Positions 21,784 through 29,292 of a stretch of 39,989 nt of DNA are shown piece by piece. Source of the stretch: CAZHGD01 sp964531735. GTDB lineage: Bacteria > Armatimonadota > UBA10988. The notes under the pieces are model-generated. The model ran no database searches. It worked only from the letters and a program-made list of their open reading frames with translations, and was not told where the DNA came from. The position numbers and the translations under genes are program-made. The stretch covers positions 1 to 39,989 of the forward strand of contig CAZHGD010000058.1 in the NCBI GenBank assembly GCA_964531735.1. Reading direction: 5' to 3'. The stretch's first letter is position 1. The number at the start of each line of letters is the position of its first letter.

Positions 21784-24303
21784 ATGGGCCTCATGGCCGT
21801 CGTACTCTCGGCGACGCTGCTGCTCGCCGAGCCGGTTGCGCTGGAGGACGCCCAGTCGCTGCCGCCGGCGACGCTGGCGCCGGCCGCCACGGCGCGCGTG
21901 CTGTTGCCGGCGCTGCCGGCGCGCCCCGGCCGCGCGGTGCTGCTGCGGCTGGTCCTGTACACGCAGCACCCGACCGAGGGCGGGTGCAACCACCACGTGG
22001 CGCTGACACTCAACGGCCAGCCGGTGCAGCGCCAGACGGCGGCAGGCACCGAGCGCCTGGTCGGTCGCACGCCCGACCTGGAGCTGCGCAGCGGCGGCCA
22101 GGTGTTCGGCGTCTTCAACGGTGCCAGTCTGATGCTCATGTTCGCGCCCGACGTGCCGCGCGCGCAGGCCATGTGCAAGGACGGGCAGGGCGCCACCTTC
22201 TGCCTCGACATCAGCGACCTGGCGCGCGGTGTGGACGGCAACGTGCTGGAGTTGCGCAGTCTGCTGTCGGCCTCGTTGCCGAACGGCACCGGCCAGATCC
22301 GGCTGGCGGCCGTCGAGGTCGGCTATGCCGACCGGGCGCTTCTGCCGCAGGCGGTCAGCCGCGTGCCCGAACGCGGCCCGCTCAGCGGCGGCGTCGAGCG
22401 CGACGGCCTGACGTTGCTCCAGGGCCGTTCGGGCGGCTTCGGCCTCCGCCGGCGCGATGGGACCGAGTTGCTCGTCGAGACCGTGGTGGGCCTTGGCCCC
22501 ACCGCTGTGCGGCTGGCCGCCGACGACAGCGCGCCGCCCGCCGGCGTCACGCTGCGCGGCGAGCCGTGGGGGCCGGCGGGTTGGCGGCTCTCGGCGACCA
22601 TTGGCGACCTGGCGCTGGAGCGCACGCTGACCATCGTCGGCGGCCGCGTGGTCTGGCGCGAGGGTTGGCGCAACGCGGGCAAGGACACTCGCGGCGTGCC
22701 GCTCGCGTACCCGGTGTTCTGGCGCGGGCAGACCGCGCGGTGTTGGGTGGCCGGCTCGCTCGACAACTTCGGGCTGGAGTGCGCCGCGCAGAATCCGACG
22801 CTCTACCTGGAGCCGGCGGCCCGCGCCGGCAACGGCGTCGGCCTGACCGGTGAGAGCGACTGGCTACGCCTCCTGATGGGCCTGCGGGCCGGCGGCGGGG
22901 TGGGCGAGGTGACGGTGCGCTCGCTGGCCCTGGCGCCTGGTTCGGCCATCGAGTTCGAGTTCAGCCTGACGCCGGTCAGCGACGGTGGCGGCTACTGGAC
23001 CTTCCTCAACGGCCTGCGCGACCGCTGGGGCGTCAACGGCCGGACCATGTCGCGGCCGCTGTTCTGGGGTTACGCGAGGGCGGCGGGTGAGGCGGCCACC
23101 AGCGTGCAGCGCTCGCTGGCACACCTGGGGCCGATCTACCTGGCGCCGGGGCCGTGGCTCCGTTTGCAACCGGACGCCGGGGTGGTGCGCTCAGGTGGCT
23201 GGCCGCAGCGCCGGCCCGACACACCGGCGACACCGGGTCGCAGCCCCGACCTGGATGTCGATGCCTGGCTCTCCTTCGCCCATCGCGAAGCGGCCTGGTC
23301 GCAGTTCGGTGCGCTGGTGCGCCAACTGGCGGTGGCCGCGCCACAGGCCAAGGTGCTGGCGATGATGCACCCGTCGATGGAGGCGGTGTACAAGCCGCTC
23401 TGGCGCCGCTGGCCGATGGCCGGCGAGGCCATCTTGACGCCCGGCGGGCAGCCGTTTGAGGACGGCGGCTACAGCCGGGCCTGGGTGGGTGACCAGGTCG
23501 CGCGCGACTGGGGCGTGCTCTACTTCGTGCCGCGGCCCGGCTCGCCCTACCAGGCGCAGTTGCTGGCCGACATCCGGCGCTGCTTCGCCGGGAGCGGCGT
23601 GGCCGGCATCTACTGCGACGAGTTCTCCTGGGCGTTCACCAGCCGCGGGTACAGCCGCTACGACTACAGTCGCTGGGACGGCTACAGTGCCGATCTCGAC
23701 GCCAACGGCGCGGTGGTCCGGCTGAAGAGCGACAACGCCCACGTGACCGAACCGAGCCAGTTGGCGCTGGTGCAGGCCGTGGCCGACCGGGGCGGCTTCT
23801 TCCTGGGCAATGGCGGCAATCCGCTGCGGAGCTTGCAGACCGCGCCACTGCAACGGTTTGTCGAGGGCGGCAACGGCCTGGCCTGGTTCGGTCACGGGCA
23901 CCTGAGCCCGGTGCCGCTGGTGCTGGGCAACTTCGGTGACCAAACCTCGCGCCAAGGCGTCTACCAAGCCGTGCGCGAGTGCCTGCGGCACGGGTCGGTG
24001 TACTCGCCGACGGCGGTGAACCTGCTGTTGGAAGGAGCCGACAACTTCGTGTGCAAACTGTATCCCATCACGGTGCGGCAGCTCGGGCCGGGCTGGGTGT
24101 GTGGCGAGGAGCGACTGCTCACCACCGTCTCGCGCCGGTTCGACTGGCCCGGCCAGGCCGGCACCGTGCGATGCTATCGCTACGGCCCCGACGGCAACCT
24201 GGCCTCGACCCAGGACGTCGAGTGTAGCGGGCAGATGGCGGTCGACGTGGCTCCTGGCGGGCTGCTGATCGCCGAACGTCTGGAGCGAAGGAGCGGAACA
24301 TGA
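21784..24303 (+). CDS. Secreted glycosidase-like protein of unknown family
   Basis: 839 residues, starting at the ATG at 21784 with AAGGAG 6 bases upstream, 10 bases after the lyase stop. A short signal peptide (MGLMAVVLSATLLLAEPV) precedes a beta-rich N-terminal half (about 20-410), with a jelly-roll-like start (HHVALTLNGQPV) and a galactose-mutarotase-like middle. The C-terminal half looks like a TIM barrel: PQAKVLAMMHPSMEAVYKP, then GVAGIYCDEFSW near residue 605, where Asp-Glu at a strand end is a plausible catalytic site. No known GH family is recognised with confidence. Position after a PL26-like lyase suggests it acts on the same polysaccharide. Its stop overlaps the next start (ATGA). 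Confidence 0.75.
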   Translation: MGLMAVVLSATLLLAEPVALEDAQSLPPATLAPAATARVLLPALPARPGRAVLLRLVLYTQHPTEGGCNHHVALTLNGQPVQRQTAAGTERLVGRTPDLELRSGGQVFGVFNGASLMLMFAPDVPRAQAMCKDGQGATFCLDISDLARGVDGNVLELRSLLSASLPNGTGQIRLAAVEVGYADRALLPQAVSRVPERGPLSGGVERDGLTLLQGRSGGFGLRRRDGTELLVETVVGLGPTAVRLAADDSAPPAGVTLRGEPWGPAGWRLSATIGDLALERTLTIVGGRVVWREGWRNAGKDTRGVPLAYPVFWRGQTARCWVAGSLDNFGLECAAQNPTLYLEPAARAGNGVGLTGESDWLRLLMGLRAGGGVGEVTVRSLALAPGSAIEFEFSLTPVSDGGGYWTFLNGLRDRWGVNGRTMSRPLFWGYARAAGEAATSVQRSLAHLGPIYLAPGPWLRLQPDAGVVRSGGWPQRRPDTPATPGRSPDLDVDAWLSFAHREAAWSQFGALVRQLAVAAPQAKVLAMMHPSMEAVYKPLWRRWPMAGEAILTPGGQPFEDGGYSRAWVGDQVARDWGVLYFVPRPGSPYQAQLLADIRRCFAGSGVAGIYCDEFSWAFTSRGYSRYDYSRWDGYSADLDANGAVVRLKSDNAHVTEPSQLALVQAVADRGGFFLGNGGNPLRSLQTAPLQRFVEGGNGLAWFGHGHLSPVPLVLGNFGDQTSRQGVYQAVRECLRHGSVYSPTAVNLLLEGADNFVCKLYPITVRQLGPGWVCGEERLLTTVSRRFDWPGQAGTVRCYRYGPDGNLASTQDVECSGQMAVDVAPGGLLIAERLERRSGT

Positions 24304-25133
24304 AGCGAGCGTGGTGCCTGCTGGCGCTGGCCCTGGTGGCCGTGGCGGCGCAGGCCGAACCGGCGACGTTCAAGCAGCCGGCGATGAAGGGTTGGCGGCT
24401 GGGTCTGCAGACCTGGACGTTCCACCAAACCTATGGCGGGAAGAAGCACAACCTGCTCGAGATCATCGACATGGCCAAGGATCTCGGCATTGAATACCTG
24501 GAAGCCGCTGGCGGCTGGGGCCCGGGCATGAGCCCCACCGAGATGGCCAAGGTGCAGGCCAAGCTCAACGAGACCGGCATCAAGATCGTCCAGATCGGCG
24601 TCGGCGGTATCCCCAACGACGAGCCGGGCGCGCGCCGCGCGATGGAGTGGTGCAAGAAGGTCGGCGTCGAGGCCGTGAGCCTGGAGCCCGATCCCAAGGT
24701 CTTCCCGATGCTCGACCGCCTGACCAAGGAATACGGCATCAAGATCGCCGTGCACGACCACCCGAAGCCCAGCCGCTACTGGGACCCGCAGTTCCTGCTG
24801 GACAACATCAAGGACTGCAACCCGCTCATCGGCTCGTGCGCCGACACCGGGCACTGGGTGCGCAGTGGCCTCGACCCGGTCGAGTGCCTGAAGAAGCTGG
24901 CCGGCCGCATCATCTCGCTGCACTTCAAGGACCTGAACAAGAAGAGCGGCGGCAGCGACGTGCCGTGGGGCACGGGCATCAGCAATGCCAAGGGGCAACT
25001 CGAGGAGCTGAAGCGCCAGAACTTCCAGGGCCTGTTCAGCATCGAGTACGAGAAGTGGGACAAGGACCAGTTCGAGAACGTGCGCAAGTGCGTCGAGTGG
25101 TTCCACGCCACCGCGGCTGAACTGGCGAAGTGA
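24300..25133 (+). CDS. Exported sugar phosphate isomerase/epimerase-like protein
   Basis: 277 residues; the ATG at 24300 overlaps the previous stop. The first 20 residues (MKRAWCLLALALVAVAAQAE) are a clear signal peptide, so this TIM barrel works outside the cytosol. The fold and ligand pattern match the xylose-isomerase-like family: LGLQTWTFHQ, EYLEAAGG, KIAVHDHP, GSCADTGHWVRSG, ISLHFKDLN and FSIEYE. Phosphorylated sugars are not expected outside the cell, so the family name is misleading. Exported relatives are common in Planctomycetota and Bacteroidota sugar-oxidation loci, where related TIM barrels act on free or 3-keto sugars. Its stop overlaps the GTG of the next gene (GTGA), coupling it to the di-haem protein. 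Confidence 0.9.
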   Translation: MKRAWCLLALALVAVAAQAEPATFKQPAMKGWRLGLQTWTFHQTYGGKKHNLLEIIDMAKDLGIEYLEAAGGWGPGMSPTEMAKVQAKLNETGIKIVQIGVGGIPNDEPGARRAMEWCKKVGVEAVSLEPDPKVFPMLDRLTKEYGIKIAVHDHPKPSRYWDPQFLLDNIKDCNPLIGSCADTGHWVRSGLDPVECLKKLAGRIISLHFKDLNKKSGGSDVPWGTGISNAKGQLEELKRQNFQGLFSIEYEKWDKDQFENVRKCVEWFHATAAELAK

Positions 25134-28100
25134 TCGCGCGCCCGCTGTCGTCAGCCTGCCTGGCGGCGGTGGTGCTGCTGACCGCGGCGCCGTTGCGCGC
25201 CGCGGCCACGCGAGCTGAGGCCGTCTTCGGCGCCGCCCTCGACACCCACCGTGAGGTGGCTGTGGCGGCGCCGAAGGCGGCCTATTCACAACTGCCGCTG
25301 ACCTGCGAGCTGTTCGCGCGGTTCGACAGCGCGGCGGCCTACAACATCCTCATCGCCAACGAGACCAAGGCGTCGCCGACGCACTGGGAGCTGTTCACGC
25401 TGCCTGGCTCCGGCCAGCTCAGCGCCTACCTGCCGGGCCGCCAGCCCGACCACGTCCACACCGGCCTGGCCATCTGCGATGGCCGCTGGCACTGGATCCA
25501 GTTGGTCATGGAGCCGGCGCGCGTGCGGATCGTGGTCGATGGCGCCGTCCGTGCCGACGTGGCCGCCACCGCGCCGACGAGTCGGCCGGTGCCGGGCGAG
25601 TTGGCGCTGGGCGCCTTGCCCACCGGCGAGTTGCAGAGCAGTGGCTGGCTCGACGAGGTGCGGCTGTCGCGCGTGGCGCGCCCGGTGGGCACCGTGCCGC
25701 TGGCGCCACTGACTGCCGATGCCGACACCGTGGCCCTGTGGCACTTCGGCGCGGCGCCAGACGGGCGCTACGCCGACGCTTCGACGCTGGCCAACCCGGC
25801 GGTGATCAAGGCGCGGCCGGTGGACGACGGCCCCGGCCGCATCGCCGTGGCCGGCACCATGTCCACCGCGTTCCAGCCGCTGCCGCCCGCCGAGGACGTG
25901 ACGTCGTTGCGCGCGGAGCTGACCGCCGTCGCCCAGCGGCTGGAGCTACGCAGCGTCGATCCTGGCAACCTGCGCGATGGCGTGCTCCGCGCCTGGCGCT
26001 ACGACCTGACCTGGTACGGCAAGGTCGAGTATCCCGGGCCACGCCACCGGCCGGTCGACCCGCAGGTGCTGGCACAGCAGGTCTACGACCAGCAGGCGTT
26101 GCTGCTTGCCAGCGACGGTGGTCCGGCGGGCACCGTGCTGCGGCGCACGGCGGCGCTGTTGGCGCACTACCAGCGCACCGGCCTGCCACCGGCCGCCGCC
26201 GCGCCGGCCGCCGATCTGGCCCGGTTGCAGCGTGAGTGGTCCGAGCGGCGCCCGGCGCCGGGCACCGACGCGCACCGCGCGCTCTACCTGGCCGCCTGCG
26301 CCGTGCGGCGTGGCCTGATGCTGGCCAACCCGCTGCTCGATTTCGACGGCATCGCGTTCGTGGCCCGCGGCACCTTCGCCGGCTCGGCGCGCTCCAATCC
26401 GTCCACGCAGGACGTGCAAGGCGGCCACTTCGCCACGCAGTACTTCGGCTTCAACGCCCTGCCGGGCGGCGGCCTGTTCATCGTGCGCAACTACCGGGGC
26501 CAGCCGCGCATCGTCAACGTGCTGGCCGACAGCGTGGTGCAGAACGGGCGCTGGCAGGGCCAGAAGCTCGATCATGGCGCGTTCGCCACGCCCGACCTGT
26601 CGTTCGATGGCCGGCAACTGGTCTTCGCCTGGTGCGCCAACCGCGAGCACCGCTGGCGCTGGTCGCGCCGGACCACCTGGAAGCTGTTCACGGTGAACGT
26701 GGACGGCAGCCACTTGCGGCAACTGACCGACGGCGCGGTTGACGACTTCGACCCGTGCTGGCTGCCCGACGGCCGCATCGCGTTCGTCTCCGAGCGGCGC
26801 GGTGGCCACATTCGGTGCTTCGCGCCCTACCTGAAGGTGCGCAACTACACGCTGTTCTCGATGGCCGCCGACGGCAGCGACATCCGCCCGTTGAGCTACT
26901 ACGAGACCAGCGAGTGGAACCCGACGGTGACCAACGACGGCCGCCTGGCCTACACGCGCTGGGACTACACCGACCGCGAGAACTGCCTCGGCTCGCGGCT
27001 CTGGCTCAGTCGGCCGGACGGCAGCGACCCGCGCGCGCCGCACGGCAACTACCCGCTGCCCTACGACACGTTCATTGGCCATCAGCCGTGGCAGGTGGCG
27101 GCCAACGGGCGCGAGCGCGACAGTCGCTGGGGCTCGCCGATGGTCGAGATGGGCATCCGCTCGGTGCCCAACTCACCGCTCTACATCGCCACGGCGGCGC
27201 CGCACCACGGCGAGGTGTTCGGCAGTCTGGTGATGCTCGATCTGCGCGGCGAAGACGACCACCACATGTCGCAGCTGCGCCGTATCACGCCCGACGAGGC
27301 GTTCCCCGAAAGCGAAATGGGTGGCCGGCAGCACTACAAGTACGGCTCGCCCTGGCCACTGAGCGAGGACTGCTACCTGGCCAACGCCTGGGAGAACCTC
27401 GTGCTGCTGGACCGCTGGGGCAACCAGGAGCTGCTCTGCGAACTGCCGTTGCTGCCGTGCGCCCCCGACGAGCGCTTGCGGCTGATCGACCCGCTGCCGC
27501 TCCAGCCGCGGCCGCGGCCGCCGGTGCTGACCAGCCAACGGTCCGCAGTGGCCAACCAGCCGGCGACCATCGCGGTGATGAACGTCTACGACTCCGACTT
27601 GCCGTTCCCGCCGGGCACGCGCATCAAGTACCTGCGCGTGGTGCAGAACTTCCTCAAGTCGAACCACGCCATGGGCCAGCCGATGATCGGCTACGAGCGC
27701 GAAAACACGCCCCGCGTGCCGCTCGGCGTGGTGCCGGTGGAAGAGGACGGCAGCGTCTATTTCGAGGCCCCGGTGGCCAAGGAACTGATCTTCCAGGCCC
27801 TCGATGAGGAACACCGGGCGGTGCAGTCGATGCGCTCGGTGGCGTTTGTGCATCCAGGCGAACAGTTGACCTGCGCCGGCTGCCACGAGCCCACCAACCG
27901 CTCACCGAAGCCCGCTGGCCGCCCGCTGGCCATGCGGCGCGCGCCGTCCAAGCTGCAACCCGAACTCGGCGCGGTCGAGCCGATCTCGTACTACCGGCAG
28001 GTCAAGCCGATCATCGACCGCACCTGTCTGCCGTGCCACACCAAGGCGGGCCACGGCCCGCAGGACATGCGCTACGAGGCGCTGCGCGACGACTACACGT

Positions 28101-29266
28101 TCTGGTTCTCCGGCGCCATGCTGGGCGACATGTGCTCGCCCTACAGCGGCATCCACGGCGGCTCGCGGACCATTCCCGGCCGCTTCGGCACGCGCCACTG
28201 CCGCATCGGCAAAGCGCTGTTCGACCAGGCGCACCGCGCGGCGGTCAAGCCGGCCGAGCGCCACACGATGACCGTCTGGCTCGACTGCAACTCACTGCGC
28301 CTCGGCGCGTTCGAGCGCGAGGAGGCGCAGTTGCGCGGCGAGCTGGTCTGGCCCGAACTGGATGTCGATCCGCGCAACCCGGTGGGCACCGAGACCACGC
28401 GACCGGGGCTGGCGGGCAACTTCTGGCACGAGAACGACTACGGCCCGCACGCGGTGCTGGCCGGCAGTCACAGCCGCCAGGCCGTGTTCATCCGCGATGC
28501 GACCGGCCGCATCGTCTGGGAGTACCCGGCGCAGAACCCGCAGGAGGTGTGGCTGCTGCCCAATGGCAACGTGCTCTTCGCCTGGCTGCACGGGGTACGC
28601 GAGGTGACGCGCAGCAAGCAGGTGGTGTGGGAGTACCGCGTCGACGCGCCGAACGAGGTGCCGACTTGCCAGCCGCTGCCCGATGGCCGCGTGCTGATCG
28701 GCATCGTCGGCCAATGCCGCCTGGTCGAGGTGGACCATGCGGGCCAGGTGGTCAAGCAGGTGCCGTTGCGGACCACGGTCAAGGAGCCGCACGCGCAGTT
28801 CCGCTTCTGCCGCCGCACGCCAGAGGGCACCTATCTGGTGCCGTTCACCGCCGAGGGCGTCGTGCGTGAGGTGGACGGTGAGGGCCAGGTCGTCCGCGAG
28901 TTCCCGCGGCGGCCGTTCCCGGTGGCCGCGGTGCGCCTGGGCGACCAGCACACGCTGATCACCACCGACCGGCGCGTCATCGAGTACGACGGCGCCTTGC
29001 GCGTGGTCTGGGAGCTGACAGTCGACGACGTGCCCGATCTGAACCTGGCCACGCTCGCCGGCGTGAGCCGCCGTGACAACGGCAACACGGTCATCTGCAA
29101 CTGGGGCACCGCCGACACGCCCGATCGCGACGGCGCCCACATCTTCGAAGTGACGCCGGACAAGCGCGTCGTCTGGCAGGTCACCGGCCGCGACCTGGGT
29201 CAGGTGGCGCAGTGCCAGGTGCTGAACGACGACCTGACGCTCGACCGGCGCGCGGGCTGGCGGTGA
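25130..29266 (+). CDS. Giant exported LamG / hydrazine-synthase-alpha-like / di-haem c / beta-propeller protein
   Basis: 1378 residues from the GTG at 25130, which overlaps the previous stop. A signal peptide (about 1-25) is followed by a LamG/concanavalin-like domain (about 30-205). Residues about 400-800 match the widespread family related to the hydrazine synthase alpha subunit: LLDFDGIAFVARG, QYFGFNALPGGGLFIV, SFDGRQLVFAWC, DDFDPCWLPDGRIAFVSERRG, TAAPHHGEVFGSLVMLDLR. Two haem-c sites follow: CAGCH (915-919) and CLPCH (966-970). From about 1090 a second propeller of PQQ or arylsulfotransferase type runs to the end (IVWEYPAQNPQEVWLLPNG). Most relatives are not in anammox bacteria, and their reaction is unknown; an extracytoplasmic oxidoreductase is the natural guess. 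Operon partners suggest a sugar substrate. No anammox genes are present, so hydrazine synthesis is unlikely. Confidence 0.88.
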   Translation: MIARPLSSACLAAVVLLTAAPLRAAATRAEAVFGAALDTHREVAVAAPKAAYSQLPLTCELFARFDSAAAYNILIANETKASPTHWELFTLPGSGQLSAYLPGRQPDHVHTGLAICDGRWHWIQLVMEPARVRIVVDGAVRADVAATAPTSRPVPGELALGALPTGELQSSGWLDEVRLSRVARPVGTVPLAPLTADADTVALWHFGAAPDGRYADASTLANPAVIKARPVDDGPGRIAVAGTMSTAFQPLPPAEDVTSLRAELTAVAQRLELRSVDPGNLRDGVLRAWRYDLTWYGKVEYPGPRHRPVDPQVLAQQVYDQQALLLASDGGPAGTVLRRTAALLAHYQRTGLPPAAAAPAADLARLQREWSERRPAPGTDAHRALYLAACAVRRGLMLANPLLDFDGIAFVARGTFAGSARSNPSTQDVQGGHFATQYFGFNALPGGGLFIVRNYRGQPRIVNVLADSVVQNGRWQGQKLDHGAFATPDLSFDGRQLVFAWCANREHRWRWSRRTTWKLFTVNVDGSHLRQLTDGAVDDFDPCWLPDGRIAFVSERRGGHIRCFAPYLKVRNYTLFSMAADGSDIRPLSYYETSEWNPTVTNDGRLAYTRWDYTDRENCLGSRLWLSRPDGSDPRAPHGNYPLPYDTFIGHQPWQVAANGRERDSRWGSPMVEMGIRSVPNSPLYIATAAPHHGEVFGSLVMLDLRGEDDHHMSQLRRITPDEAFPESEMGGRQHYKYGSPWPLSEDCYLANAWENLVLLDRWGNQELLCELPLLPCAPDERLRLIDPLPLQPRPRPPVLTSQRSAVANQPATIAVMNVYDSDLPFPPGTRIKYLRVVQNFLKSNHAMGQPMIGYERENTPRVPLGVVPVEEDGSVYFEAPVAKELIFQALDEEHRAVQSMRSVAFVHPGEQLTCAGCHEPTNRSPKPAGRPLAMRRAPSKLQPELGAVEPISYYRQVKPIIDRTCLPCHTKAGHGPQDMRYEALRDDYTFWFSGAMLGDMCSPYSGIHGGSRTIPGRFGTRHCRIGKALFDQAHRAAVKPAERHTMTVWLDCNSLRLGAFEREEAQLRGELVWPELDVDPRNPVGTETTRPGLAGNFWHENDYGPHAVLAGSHSRQAVFIRDATGRIVWEYPAQNPQEVWLLPNGNVLFAWLHGVREVTRSKQVVWEYRVDAPNEVPTCQPLPDGRVLIGIVGQCRLVEVDHAGQVVKQVPLRTTVKEPHAQFRFCRRTPEGTYLVPFTAEGVVREVDGEGQVVREFPRRPFPVAAVRLGDQHTLITTDRRVIEYDGALRVVWELTVDDVPDLNLATLAGVSRRDNGNTVICNWGTADTPDRDGAHIFEVTPDKRVVWQVTGRDLGQVAQCQVLNDDLTLDRRAGWR

Positions 29267-29292
29267 GTTGGCGGGGTGGGGCAGTCAATCCG

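Noticed and set aside
18762..22289. Minus-strand open frame of 1175 codons opposite the PL26-like gene
   Set aside because: It is the antisense shadow of a GC-rich gene. Its translation is His/Arg/Gln/Val-rich with no recognisable motif, while the plus frame shows clear domains.
25130..29266. Hydrazine synthase, and hence an anammox organism
   Set aside because: Only the alpha-like fold is shared. The beta/gamma subunits, hydrazine dehydrogenase and other anammox genes are absent, and this family is widespread in non-anammox bacteria.
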